Positions 27,601 to 41,100 of a DNA stretch of 64,000 bases are shown here, one piece after another. Numbering within the stretch: position 1 is the stretch's first letter; every line of letters begins with the position of its first letter. Origin of the DNA: Cinclus cinclus (Eukaryota; Chordata; Aves; Passeriformes; Cinclidae); NCBI RefSeq assembly GCF_963662255.1, contig NC_085060.1:5271630-5335629 (forward strand), written 5' to 3'. Below the pieces are notes generated by a model that was not told where the DNA came from, made no database searches, and worked only from the letters and a program-made list of their open reading frames with translations. Both the position numbers and the translations under genes were made by a program.

Positions 27601-30600
27601 GAAGAATGACAAAATGAATAAACATGTAGTTGAAGTACTATGAATTGGTGAAGTGGATTGGCATTAAATAAATTTGAAATCAAGACTAACAAATACAAAC
27701 CTCCTTAAAGCCAGAATAGAAATGTAATGTAGCTATTCTCAAGTAAGGCTGAGGATTAAATGAGGAAATATTTGACAGAAGCTAATGAGCCATCATCATA
27801 AGCAATAGGGTGTTAAAATGAAAAAAGGGAATTGCTACAAAACATATTTTTTCTGATTAATTTTTAGATTTTTCTGAGTGCATTTTTTCCCACATGCATA
27901 TGAATCCTGAACTACTACTTTCTTGCCAATTTGGAACTGCAACTAATGGCTTGTGACCATATAATGAGTTGTAATATTTAACTTGGATTCTGTGATCCCA
28001 AATGTACTTAAAAGTTTTGATATTTTTGTTCTACATGTGGCAGTGCAGGGAAAATGTCCTCCTAGTCACACAGAGTTACAAAAATATTCATTATTTCGAG
28101 ATACAAAATTCATAGCACCATTCTCTCTCTTTTGCTGCTCTGTGGGAAAGAAAACAGAGATTGCACTCACAGACATCTCCTAAGCCCTGCACACTCAGTT
28201 CTCAGCAGGGGAATGAGCACCTGAAAACTTCCCTACAAAGACAGTGCAGTGTGGTGGTTGGAGGGTGACACAGGTGACCTGCCTGCTCCTGACTGTGTCT
28301 TTTATGCCAAGCTGGCTGAAGGCACTGAGGAAAAGCTGTTTCAAAGGCCATCATCATTGATTTCTCTCTGCTGCTGCTGAGGTCAATGAGTTAGTGTTAT
28401 CATGATTCTTACCCATAAATATCGATGTGAAAACTCTCATTGACTCCAGCATAAGTGAGGACAGGGCAGTACTCTTGGAAATCCCATCTGCTGCATTGCA
28501 GTTCGCTGCTCCAGAAAAACAGGGCAATGTCTATGCATGATGTATTATGAAGGCTGAAACACTGGTACTTCAAAGAGTGCTTAATTAGTTCAGATAGGTC
28601 ATAGGCCCTCAGAAAGTACCAATTGTTTCTAAGGTTTTATTCCCTACTGATGCCATTCTTTCCCCAGCTGACAGATGGAAAATGTGCTTGCAGTGACCTT
28701 GTCTGGATATTTTTTTTTCATCATTTGCAGAGAAGTCAGAAACACAAGCAACAAGTTCCTTCAGTAATTTGAACAACATACACCCTTCTACTAGGCAATC
28801 TATGTCATCACCTGATTTTGAATAAGTTCCTATTAATAAGCTATTTCATCTATAAATTATCGTCATCAGGAAATCAGGTTTGAGATTGCTACAGTGCAAA
28901 AGATTAAACATTGTATCACATGTTTTTATTTTTCCTGTGGTTGTAAATTTTTTAGTACTGTCCTGAATTCAGGACACAGCTAGGAAGAATCATTGTTGTT
29001 ATTTCTATGTCAAAGGGAAGATTATTTATTTTTCTGATTTGTTCTCAGTTCAAGACAATTTTTCTTGACTGTTAGTTTTTAACTACCACTTTTTTTCTTG
29101 CACTATGAGCACTTGAACAGAACACACCTACCCTTACCTGTCAACCTTGCAAAACTGAGAATTTCGTTCTTTATTAAAAGATGGCAACAATCAATAAAAA
29201 ATTAAAGAACACAGCTATAAATTATTCATGACAGTAAATCCCAATAAGTGAAGTATGCCACATGATGCAGAACATTTAAAATTTGCATTGCTTACCATAT
29301 CCAGATCAATATTAAAGAGATTGTTAAATCGAGATCAGGGAAAAGAGTGAGCATGGAAAAGATTAAAAGTGAACCACAACCTAAAATCCATAAATCAGTC
29401 AATCATAAATAATTAAGTTGAACAACCTTTCCTTTTGTAGAATATACAATACATTTAGAGAGCAGTATGTTTTTAGATAAAATTTCAAAACTTACACTAT
29501 GTAACTCTCTTGGTTTGAAGTTTTATGAGCAGCATTAGTTGTTCAGTACCTTGCAATCAGATGAAAGCTCAGAACCACACTTTTAGCTGATGTAAACCTA
29601 TTTAACTCCATTGAAGCTGTTGGTGATGCAGGATGTTAATCTCTCTAAATTTGGCCGGTGCACTTGATCAGGAAAGAAACAGTAAGCAAACACTTAAACA
29701 ATACTTTGTCCTCCCCTGCACTCTGCTGAAGTTGATGGACATTGTACCTGCTTTGAACCAGGCCTCCTGTTGTGATTTTACTCTCAGATCTAGAAATTTA
29801 GAGAGCATTGTTCTACAACTAAACACATAAAAAAAGGTCTGTCATGAACTTTCCTCAACCTCCCCTAAAAACAGTAGTGTGGGTGAATGATCGTTGGACT
29901 TTTTTCACTAGGTGGGAGTTTATGGTCTTATACATCCCAAAAGAAAGACACCCAATTGTCCCTGAACATTGACGTCATGCCTTCAAGCATGGATATTCTG
30001 AATATATGGTGACAGAACAGATTCTGATTCCTCCAGAAAGGCAAGGAAAATGCAATTATAGCTGTAGCAGTGCATGTCTCTCACGTGGCATCTGATGAGG
30101 TGTGGGGTCGCAGCACAGGCAGAGGCAGTGGTGGTGAGCTCTGGGTGACAGATGCACCACATCATTCCAAGGATCTGCTGCACATCCCTGGGTGATCCCA
30201 AACAGGCAAACAGCCAAGGCACTGCACACTATCTCCCTGAGAGAAATCTGTCGTCTTGTCAGCACAATAAATGTGTCATCATTAGCATGATTCATAATTA
30301 CCTATTTTGAATTAAGTAGTGGCACATGCTATTTACTGCTGCATAAGAAAAAAGTGAAAATTTCTATGCAGATAAAGAACTGTGACTATGAAATTACTCC
30401 AGCACTGGAGCCAAGGTAAAAGTAGATGTTAATATATTATAAATTGAATTTGAATTCTGCAATTGATAATATTTTCTAACTTGGTGAATAATGAAAATTC
30501 ACACTGAATTTTCTAGAACAGCTACTTGAACTGAAGGAAGGAGACACCCAATTCCTTCTGAAATGAATGGGAATGCTGTTTGCAGTGCCCAGAGGCCGAT

Positions 30601-31728
30601 TTTGAGAACTTTATCCTTGATCATTTTTGATGCCATGGTTTTTGTTCTAGTCAGGGGCAATAATGAAAAGCTGTGTTTCCCTTGCTTTCTGACAACACTG
30701 CCTAAACTGCTTCTGTCAATGCAGAGTGACCAAACACAGGTGTTTGTTTTTTTCCAGTACATGCAGTTCCCTCTTCCTCTTACACTTTTGTCCAACCTGA
30801 TCTATTTTCTGCTTAAATACACAACTTAATAACAGCTTGCATTATATGTAAAAAGCCACTTATGCATGTAGCATACCAGTACTGTTTCTTAGCAAGGTGC
30901 AGACCTCAGATGCATCATTAACAATCACCTCCATATTACTGAATATAGAAAACTATTTCTTCACTTAAGCTTCAGGACAGAATAAGTAAATTTTCAGCAG
31001 TATATTGTAAAGAGTCACTTGTTTCTAAGAAAAACATTTTGCTCTGTTAAAACTAAAAATACATTGGATGAATGTGAGATTATTTGCACTTTTTGTGGGG
31101 TTTTTTTGTGGGTTTCTGCTTAGATGGTGTATTTGCTGTTTGCCCTATTTCATCTGTTCTATATATGCAAATTTGAAAGACCATGTAAATTAAAACCAGA
31201 CAATGGTCAAACTTATGCTCTGCAGTAGAATTTCTAAATGGAGAATTTCCAGCTTTGTTCTCATAAACATAAAATGCATTGTTTTAAACAAAATGATATC
31301 ATCATCATATAAGCATGTTTTCACACCTGCACTCAATGTGATCAGTTTAACACCCACTCTCATCCTCAGAGACTTGTCTATTCATGCCAGGTAGATGTAG
31401 ACAAATACCTCTCAAATTCTGCTACTTTCTATTCAGATCCTCACAGTGTGCCCATTTCTGCTGGAATGGAAATAATGTTCTCACAACAATGGAAATAAAG
31501 GTCCTAAATTGGGACTAATTATTATCCCACCCAGAAAGAACTACTGGAGTATTTCAGAGGGAATGTGGCCTTTGCTAGAAAGTTCTGATCTAACACCAAT
31601 TTCACCATTAACTAGTAAGTAGGAAAGCTCTCTTAGATGTTTTGTGTTTTGGAGAAGACATATTCCAAATTAAAGTCTGATTGTACGCCCTTATATCTAT
31701 TGTCATCATCATCATCACCATATTCAAG
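24661..31728. other. AT-rich intergenic DNA, no recognisable gene
   Basis: No coding potential seen apart from short chance frames. The segment at about 26640-27180 is less AT-rich, holds aataaaccaatcagcc, and might be an old LTR or other repeat that I cannot name. One old amniote repeat lies at 29.6 kb and is listed separately. Confidence 0.65.
29586..29656 (+). repeat. Probable ancient amniote interspersed repeat
   Basis: The order gctgatgtaaacctatttaa, ctccattgaag, gttaatctctct and aaatttggcc follows a very old repeat common in turtle, crocodile and bird genomes (core: TGTAAA, ACTCCATTGAAGTCAATGG, AACTGAGA, AATTTGGCC). The match is short and diverged, and rests on recall of the motif order. 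Confidence 0.5.
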
Positions 31729-31884
31729 TTATTAAACTATCTTTATTTTTATTTATTTTTATTTGTATTTATTTTTATTTAATTTTGTGTTACAATTGTC
31801 CTCCCCATTCAGCCAGGGTGGGGATGGAGGTGGCTGCATGAGAGCAGATGTGTTTTAGTTGCCTACTGGGGTTAAACCATGACA
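31729..31884 (+). mobile_element. 3' end of an LTR related to the 14.4 kb copy, with internal simple-repeat expansion
   Basis: Begins at ttattaaactatcttta, equivalent to the poly(A)-signal region of the first LTR (ATTAAACTGTCTTTAT at 14827). It continues through an expanded TTTTTA/TTTA tract (31742-31785), then cagccagggtggggatgg, and ends in gttgcctactggggttaaac followed by catgaca. That ending is the usual 3' edge of this LTR type. The upstream 400 or more bases of the LTR are absent. A short TCA run (about 31701-31718) flanks it. Confidence 0.75.
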
Positions 31885-33965
31885 GACACTACTGATAAAA
31901 CTCAGATGCTATGCCTATTGTATGTGTTCAGTTGAGTGGAGTTTAAGTGCACTCAGGAAGGGCTTAGAATCAGAAAGGGTCCATTTTCATCAAGGACCTG
32001 TAGAAAACAGACTGCAGGCTTGAGCTGCAAAGAAAGATTAATAAGTTAAAGTCTTAAAAAAACCCAAAACCAGTGTTCAAGGAAGTTTGAAAAATATTAA
32101 AGTTTAAGTATTAAATATTAGGTCTGGTTATACTGTGCTGTGCTCAGGAAAATTTCCTCCAGAAATGTGAAAATATTGAACAGGTTGGGGGGCATTTATA
32201 TAAGCATCACCATCAAAATCATCACCAGATCTGCAGAGGGTTTTTTGCCAGCAACATCTCCCTCTGTTCTTTCAGCTTGCAGGGCCATAACTTTCAAATT
32301 ATTGCATAATCTTAAATGGATGAATTCAGACAAGGCCTTTCAGACAGTGATGGTGGCACAGAGCTCACCATGAGGTCAGGATTCATCAGGAAATGTAAAT
32401 GTGTCTCTTGAAGATGGATGGATAATGGCAAGCAGCAGTAACAGAAACACACACACACACACACACAAATGTCCCAGATTGCCATATGAAACTGAAAGAC
32501 ATTGAATTTGTGAGGAAGACAGGAGGAACTCTGTGTTCTCCCAGCCAAACCACACGTTTCACCAGGAGGTGCTAGATTGTCAAAGGCATGAGCCACTTCA
32601 GCTGGCAGAGTACCCCAATGAAATCAATTTATTTACAGTCCTGGATCTCTCATGAACTGTTTTCCCAATTCCATAGCAAGAATGATGAGTGTGCCATTGG
32701 AATTTTGTCAAAGCACACCTGGAGAGTGAGATAGCAGCAATGCTGTGCTTTATGAAATCCTGGATGTCATTGTCCTTGAGAGTAGGCCCTAAGAAGGATA
32801 AGTTAGGAGAAGGCAATTAATTAACCACCCCCTCTTATTTTGGACTCTGTCAGATTTCTCAGTATTCCCATTCAGCAATGGGACAGGGATGCTTCAAGTT
32901 TTAACTTTTATTTTTTCCTCCCTCATATATGAAGTAAAATGGTGATTGGGTGGTGGGGACTGCACAAGGTTTTACAGCATAGCATGTGGCTTGAGCTAGC
33001 TCAGGTGAATCAAAGGAAGGACAGTTGGGTCTGGTGGCTGAAGCTGTAGAAACAATCAGGTTTGAGCATTTGCAATAACTTATACTGGGGTGGGAGCCAC
33101 CTGCCCGTGCCTCCTCTCTCTGCTGTGCCATGATTTATTGTGACAGAAGCCAGGGTTAGTGTTATCTCACCCTGCTGCTGGAATGATGATTATGTGCTTT
33201 ACTTTGACATTACTTGGTGCAGTGCTTGCTCTCCCTCCATGAGGGTCAGTGTTTGCAGGGTTTCTGTGTTTCTGTAGGAGCTTTGCCAGCATGTGGCAGG
33301 CAGACCCTGCAACATGTACCCCTGCATCACAAAGAAAGCCAACCACAAGACCACCATAGGACAACAGAAGGATCAGAGGAGCACTGGTCCACCTTTTCTT
33401 GGCTGAAATGCAACGTCTGCTCAGAGAAACAGTATGACTATTCCTGAAACCAGGTAGAGGAGCAAGAAAGGGAGGGAACCATCCCACTATCATCTTGGTA
33501 ACATTCCTGACAAGTGCACTAAGGACACTGGAAAAGCACCATACTGCTAATGCTGCCATGTGAGCAATAAGACTTGCCAGATTCTGAAAAACACCTCCCT
33601 CAGGGGAGCAACTGAAAGCTGTTTACAATAGATCAGGAACTCCTGTCTGAGATTTATCAGCGACTGTCACAGGTGAGAAGTGTTTACTAACAAAGCCAGA
33701 ACAAGTGACAGAGAAGGTGATGACTCCTTCAGGATACTCAGCCTTTGCAATAATTCATCTTTTAGCAGCAACCATGGCAAGTCCCAAACTGGAGCTTTCA
33801 GCAGGCAGCTCGGGCACAGCAGAAGCATTCCCTTCCCTGGGCAGGTGTAATCTAACCCAACTGTATTGCAGCTGCCCTGGGGCAGTGAGGGAAATGGAAA
33901 ATGAATCAAAGTGGACCTGATTCTGACTTCCATGAGAGCACTGCGGAGATTCATTTCTCTGTATT
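31885..33965. other. Intergenic DNA, no recognisable gene
   Basis: The 130-codon minus frame at 33167-33559 overlaps a 77-codon plus frame. Neither has a recognisable domain. The AC microsatellite at 32447 is listed separately. The segment at 33160-33960 is less AT-rich than its surroundings and directly precedes the CR1 insertion. Confidence 0.65.
32447..32467. repeat. AC microsatellite, about ten units
   Basis: A perfect run of the dinucleotide AC, long enough to vary in length. A shorter (AC)7 run lies at 20894-20907. Confidence 0.95.
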
Positions 33966-34168
33966 AGACTAGATTAGATTAGAAGTTCTTTACTGTGAGG
34001 ATGGTGAGGCACAGCTTGCCCAGAGAAGCTGTGGATACCCTTGGAAGTGTCCAAGGCCAGGCTGGATGGAGCTTGGAGCAACCTGGTCCAGTAAAAGTGT
34101 CCCTGCCCTTGGCAAAGGGGGTGGAACAAGGTGATCTTTAAGGTCTCTTCCAAGCCAATCCATTTTGG
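33966..34168 (+). repeat. CR1 LINE 3' end, sense, 5'-truncated
   Basis: Starts in a repeated attagact/agatt run and reads agttctttactgtgaggatg, then cccagagaagctgtggatac, ggccaggctggatggagctt, agcaacctggtccagt and aaggtctcttccaagccaat. This is the highly recognisable 3' terminal part of avian CR1, including the segment before its short tail repeat. The usual tail octamers are degraded. About 200 bp long, typical of the severe 5' truncation of CR1 insertions. Confidence 0.93.
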
Positions 34169-37100
34169 AATGGAACTCTGGGAAACAATTTCTTAACTGC
34201 ATGTGGAAACCAGAAGCTTTTCCTACCTAAGGCTCTGTATTAGCTGTACCATACAACCAACAGAAATACCATTTTTCTATTTTGCTCTCACAGTTCATAA
34301 TTTTACTCTAAGAATTGAATGGAAATTGTAGTTAGTAACTAATGAAGGAGAACTGAGAAGTCCTTAAAAGAAGCTGGGAATTTTTTTGATAGATATCTCA
34401 TTATGTTATATTTTGACTGCTCAACCAGCTGTTCTTTTTTTAAATAAACCCTTCATTCCAGGTTTGCTGAAGTTCATCACAATTTTTTCAACATTCCAGA
34501 GAATGTTTCCTTCTACTTTTGGAAGCATCTTTCAGACCCTGACAAGTATTTTCCAGGAAAACTGACTGCAAGTGCACTTGTCTTCTTAAATTAAACACCC
34601 ACTGCCATTTGCAGGCAAATTTCTTTAGAGACAACCAAAAGCATGCAGACCTCAGCCCCTCCTTTCTTTAGGCCTCTAGCAGCTAGAAAAAAGTCATATT
34701 TTTATAGGCTCTATCACATATTTGCATCAGTCTCAATACAATAAACCTTGTCTCCTCACCACACCAACATATACTGCTCATTACAAAAATTAACAGGTCA
34801 ATGAGCAGGAGGGGGGATCATTATCAGCTGTGATGGATGGGTAGCAGTTCTTGTCTGCTGATACCCTGTACCAGCAGCAACACCATAAAGATTCACCTCG
34901 TTTCTTTCCTGTGGCCACATATTAAACTTAAAGTCCATTTAATCAATATTAATCAAACGCAGGCTAAAGGAAGACAGGATGTGAATAGTATGTGACTACA
35001 TCAAAAGGTATTTCCAAAGAAACTGTGGTTTTTATATATATTTTTCAGTTATTGAGATCAAAATGGGTCTTTTCTTGTGGTATAGATCACAGGGCCTTAG
35101 CAAATGTAGATAACCTTGCCTTTTCTGACTCCCTGTTCTAATTGCAAGCTCTTTGGGAAATAGATGGCCTTTATTGAGTAACTTTAGAAAGAACCAAAGT
35201 TGTTCTCTAATCTCCATTGGTGTTTACTTGCTTTGGTCTAAGTAGTGCTAGATAAAAACTACCTGTGTATTCACACCTGTATCTTTACAGTAGAGTCATT
35301 AAGAAGTTTCTCAGCAACACCTACATTTAAAGGCTTAAAACACAATTCCATTGAAACTCCACTAGGTATCTTGAGGTTACAACAGACTGTGATAACCAGC
35401 AAGTTTGCAAATGGTAGCCTGCAGCTATAACAAAAGGCTTGCTTGATTCCTCTGTTCCAGAGGTGGGAGAGTAAAGCAATAAATATGCAATGTGCTTTCC
35501 TCTGTGGAAAAGAAAGCACAAAACCACAACAAAGAGGAACAAACAACAACATTTGGAGATAACACTACTGGAATGGAGACAAGTTGCACCCTGAGGGCAT
35601 TAACCTGCCTTCCTTAAATTTCTGCTGTGTACAATAATTTCCTGCAGGACCCCTGGCTTGATGAACTTTTTAGCATCATTAGAGGGACCACATCAAACCA
35701 AATGATGACCAACTGAACTTCTATCCTTTCTTCCACCTTGTCTTTCCCTTCACCATAAATGAAATCAACTTCTATCATCCATCCTTTATAAACTTACCAC
35801 TTTCCCCTCCATGTAAATTTTTCTTTGTAAGTTTTGAAGAGCTTTACAAAAGGAAGATGCAAAGGAATAAAAAGAGGCATCTGAGAAAGCAATAATAAAA
35901 CTGGTTGGCAGCTGGAAAAAATAATCCCACAAATTAGGTAAGATTTACAGCTACTGAAAGAGAACGTGGCTCCACTGACACCAACAATCTAAGAAATGTG
36001 TGCAGATGTGCATTTTTCTCTTATATTGTCATTCACAGTAGCAGCACTGCTAAAGGAATCCCCTGACTTTCCACTAACACAGTGCAATCCTGTTTCTCTC
36101 CTACTACCAAATACATTTATACCTAAATCATAGAATTCATTGCTTTATATTTCACTTTTTGACACATAGTCACGGCTGATTCCCAGAGTTACTTCTTCCC
36201 TTAGCAAAAACCATATTAATATCCCTGCAAGTGAATATCTAGTGAATTTATTATAAGAGGAAACGGTGAGACACATACAAACCTCAGAGCAATTTAATCC
36301 ATGCATCAAAATACTTACAGCACTGAATAAATTGAAAATGGAACGTGTGATACAGATCTGTGTTTGGAGTAGAAGCAAAGAAAGTCACTCAAGTAGTTTT
36401 GCTATCACAAATTAAAGTAGTTAAGATTTCTTAATTCAAAGCTATAAAAAATTCCTTCCTGTGGGCACTGCAGAGCAGTACATTTTTTTATAATTATAAT
36501 AAACTGCTTGAAATTCTATCAAATCAGATTTGTCTTGGCATTCTTTTGTCATTAGGTATTTTTTGTCAATCAAATTAGAAATGGAATGCATTGGAAGGAA
36601 GATAGTATGTTGAGGCCTCAGGGAAGCAGCAGAAAGATGCAAAAATCTTAGTTCAGAAGTGGGACGGGCTATTGATATCAGCCATCCTGAAACAAGGTAC
36701 AATTTATTCCTTTTGGAGATTCTTAGAATTTCCAGTTTATAACAGAGTCTAAACTGTGTTCTGGATTGAGTTTAACAGGTAAATGAGGAAAACTACATTA
36801 CAAGGTTTAAAACCTTAAACTTTCATGCTTGAAATAGTTTTACCTTTATGAAAAAAGCCCCAAGCAGAATACAGCTGAATGACTACTCACTGTGACTTTC
36901 TGAGGACTTTCTCTGCTCCACTAAGAGCAGCTTAAATGTGCTTTTGTAGTTTTTCTTTCAGTGAGTCAGAAATTGTCCTTTCTATAACCTGAGGCAGCAA
37001 TCACTGCTCTTCTAGGTGGTACAGCATTGTTGTCAGTCTCAATATTACGCCATGCCATCTAGTAGGGGAGGTGTCAGCACTGTGAAGGTTGGGTTTATTT

Positions 37101-37394
37101 TTACTGTAGTAAATTAGTGTTTCACATACAGGCAAATCCTAAAGCAGGGGGTCCGGCAGCACACAGGTAATTCACTCTCAGAAATCTCAGGTCAGCACAG
37201 GAGCAAAAGCCAGCAAAGTATCAGCAAAGCCAGTCCCAGCTCATGCCTGTAATTTAACCAGGGACTGAGACAGGAATCTTCCCCTGCTGTTTGCTCAGCT
37301 CCCACCCCACTGCTGTCTCAGAGCCCAAACCACTGCAATAGCTCAGTGGCAGAAATGTCACTCAGCTCCCAGGGATGGAGCTCCTGTGCTGGGG

Positions 37395-37454
37395 GTGACA
37401 GTACAGGAGACAGTACAGGAGACAGTACAGGTGACAGTACAGGAGACAGTACAG
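37395..37454. repeat. 12-bp minisatellite, five units
   Basis: Five tandem copies of GWGACAGTACAG (GTGACAGTACAG or GAGACAGTACAG), in the order GTG, GAG, GAG, GTG, GAG. Apart from the second base the copies are identical, so the array is young or being homogenised. There are no spacers, so this is not a CRISPR array. Confidence 0.95.
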
Positions 37455-38061
37455 GGGCATTGCACATCTACAAGGGCTCACTATGCAGACCTACCCATTT
37501 CAGAGAAAGCTGATATCCATGTGTCCTCAGGTTGATATAACACAGTAGATTAATAATTACTACAATAGTTAGATAATACAGCCCTATTTTCAAAGGTGTG
37601 CTGCCACTATCTTTAAAGATAGCTGCTTGATATCTGCAAGTGCTTAAAGCACTTTGGCTATTGGAATCTCAGTGCAGATCCACACAGCTCTTTGAAAAGT
37701 AGACAAACTGATGCTGAGCTCTCTGGATCCCTGGTGAGACAGAAGTTCTTTTAAAAATTTGATGCCAGATGAAAAACTGGTTTTGCCTGTAAGAAAGCTC
37801 TGTTGGCAAACAAGCAGGGAAAAAAAGTGCACAGTACATGCATAGTACAAGTACATCCCCTTGCCTGTCTTCCCAGTTCCTCCCAGAAAGCCTGAGCAAT
37901 GTCTCTGTACTCTGAGGTAACACAGTCTCATCTTAATGCAGGAATGTGAATGCAACAGTGGGAACAATGGGGGTACATTCAAATAAACATTCTGAATCTG
38001 TATCAGTTCTTTGTGTGTATGTTTTAGCTAGTGAAAAACTATACAACCCTATTCAAAGCAG

Positions 38062-38135
38062 AGGTTAATTTTGTGTTTTTGTTTGGTTGGTTTTTTGTTT
38101 GTTTGTTTTGATTTTATTTTTGTTTTTTTCCCCAC
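38062..38135. repeat. T/G-rich low-complexity region
   Basis: Runs of TTTG and GGTT in a T background (tttggttggttttttgtttg). No coding or known repeat body is evident around it. Confidence 0.8.
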
Positions 38136-41100
38136 AATGCAGCATATTTGCATAGCATCTTAAATTCTTCTGGGGTTTGATATAGAATTTGTTCCCTTCC
38201 ACTTTTAATGCCTTATTGTTTGATTTTAGTTGTATTTTTTTTTTAAGTCAGAAGCAGAAAAATTCTTGATGGCTACAATCAGTATTCTGTTACCCTTAGA
38301 TCGATTCTTTAGCTTTTGCCTTCTTACAGAGCTGTTACACCATACAAGCAAAAGTAGATTTACTGGTGACAACAGTAAACTGTGTTCAAGTTACAGTGCA
38401 GCATTTTTCTGGCAAAGTTTCCCATTCAAGCAACACCAAGGATTTCATGGAGCTGCTGAACCTGTGTAAGGTTACCAGGCTGCAGTGGTGGCACTGCCTC
38501 TGCTCAGGACCCTAGGGTGAGCTGGGGAGAGCTGAAGGTGTAAAAGTCTATGCTGAGGACTAAATACTGGATAATTTCTGTGACTAATTAAATGCAAGAT
38601 GTTAGTGAGCTCTCATTCCCATGAAATCATAACACAGCCTCAGCATCTGAACCAGTCCAGGTACAGCTACCAACCTCCAGATGTTTTATTCTCTAATAAT
38701 TTTAATATTTCCACATCCGCATATGATTTTGTGTCAAGCAATTACTAAAATTATTCTTATGAAAAAGGATTCATATAAACCAGTTCCACTATTGCTGCTG
38801 TTAAAAAGTATGAGTTGTAATTTCTTCCCTTAGAAGAATTTCATGCACAAGAAAAATACAAGTTCTCTGAATGTGGCTCTAAGATTTATAAGGACTGGAA
38901 AACTTTTGTCCAAGTATCTTATATTTACAACAATGTGTTCTGTTGCCCAATGTGATTAGCATGTACCAGATCTACAGATCTACAGGGCTGCTTTGTTCAT
39001 TTCTTCGAGGACATAAACCATCACTCACATGTGACTTAACATTCTTTACCTGAGTCCATTCCTATGAAGTCACCCTGCATAAAATGCACCAGCCACACAG
39101 AGAGAGGGGCTTTAGTCTCCTATGGTGGTGCATTGGCAATCTAGAGGATGAGGAAAATTAAAAACCAACATATTGATCCATGTCTGTTCTTGCATTTATA
39201 CAAATCAGTGTGTGTGTGCTGTGGGTGTGTTGTATTTCTTGGTATATATGAATATTTAAATCAGAATAATTGCCTTTGTATGCAGAGGATTTAATAGCTT
39301 GAATTCAAGTGAGAAAGCAAAATCCATACCCATTCCATTTATTAGGTGATAGAATTGTATTGAATTATGTCAATTCCTCTTCTCTCTCTTCATTTCAAAT
39401 AACATGTTCTGTTTTAAAATGGTAATGGTAAAGTAGTGTCAAAGAGTGAGAAGTGGTACCCACTACTGAGCAAATGGAGGGCAACAAAGTGAGTGGGCTG
39501 AGATAGTGCCTAACTGTCTGGAGTAGAGGTTTCAGTTACTGCCCTTTACAAACATGTAAAAAGGATCTTGAAAACAAATCACTGGAAAATGTCTCTTTCT
39601 GTGCAAAAATAAACTTGCCAAGGAAAATATCAGTGTGGAAATGGGAACATGCAAATTTCCCAGCTACACACGGAAAAAACAGACATGGTTTTTTTGCATA
39701 CTCAAGAAGTGCATTCCAAGCAATTGTGTCACAGAGTGAATTTGAAGTGCAGAAAAAATACTATCTGATTACAAAGCATAGAGGATTAGCACCTACTGGC
39801 AATCAGCTGGGAGGATAGAATTCATTCTCACTTTCTCAGTTCACATCAGTGAGAAATACATCAGCAGAAAATCAAAGCCTGTATTGATGATGTTCAGAAA
39901 AAGAGATAATTTTATTAGAGCAAATAGTTGTAAGTAGCCATGTGATTTTCAGCAACCTACAAAAGAAGCATTACATTTTTGAACTATATTATTCAGATTC
40001 TCTCCCAACCCCTTCATCAAAAATCTCATCTCAATCTGCAAGAATCTTTTGCTCATTGGCTTCACTTTTAAATGACCAGCAATCAAGATGGTTAAGCTAC
40101 ATTACAAATCTAGCCTTCTGGTTATGGATTTTTAATTACTCTCAATTACGCCTTCTCTTTTTTGATCCCTTATTACTTGTTTTTGCCAAACATGATCCCA
40201 ATCCAACAGCCATTCAACTCAGCAGGAGTCATTCCATTAATAAGTTTTGATCTGTAATAGCTTCTCTCATTTGCACTACAGACTATCAGGATCAAATCAC
40301 AGCTGAATGATGTGGTAGAGCAAATTGACTCATGAACAGTGTAAAGTCTGGCTGCCAGATAACCGGAACCACCCCCATCTCATCTTCCCTGATAATTCCC
40401 ATTTCCCCACATCTCTATCACAGTGGTTCTGCCCTGCACATTCCCAGTCCCCCTGCTATTATTCTCCTCTCCCACAGCAGCTCCCTCGAGTCCCCAGGCC
40501 CTCTCCCTGCCACATTCTACATCAGAGCAGCCATCCTGTCATGCTGACTGCTCTGCCCTATGTGATGAAGGTGAGGAGTTGGCTGAAAGGCTGCTGGTTA
40601 TATGGCTGCTATAAACTCAGTTGAGAGTAAGGGAGTACTCACTGTTTATCTCTCACTAAAGGCTCTTTGCCATATAGCTAGCTGGCAATTTTAAGAGAAT
40701 ATTTAGGAGCTTAACACCTTCCAAATCCATCTGTACTATGAAAGTAGTGGATATTTGCAAATTTTGTTAGAGTTTGCTAAAAAATATCAAAAGCTTCTAG
40801 TATGTAAATGATTTGCAGATGGACAATGTCATCATGAGCTGTGTTTCTAAAAAAAAAACAGAATAAATGTTCCCAGAAGAAGGTAACAGTCTTATAAAAT
40901 CACAGACCAGGTATGAATGATAGTGCACTGGCAGCCAAATCATCCGTTTTCAAGAGCAGGGTTGTAAAAGAAGAGTTTGTTTCCTCAAGAGAAGTAATTC
41001 TGATGTGCATTTGCAGAAGAGTGCGTAAAGCTCTCAAGGTTACTGAATCTGCAGTGAGGGACTTGTTTCCAGCTCCCAGCCTGCAGGTCACTGCAATCCC

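Noticed and set aside
33167..33559. 130-codon minus-strand frame
   Set aside because: It overlaps an opposite-strand frame and has no recognisable domain. The Ile run near its end comes from a GATGATTATG-like run.
37395..37454. Possible CRISPR array
   Set aside because: The repeats are 12 bp and directly adjacent, with no spacers, in a vertebrate genome. This is a minisatellite.
40325..40624. Three overlapping Ser/Pro-rich frames
   Set aside because: All arise from one pyrimidine-rich stretch read in different frames. None has an independent sign of coding.
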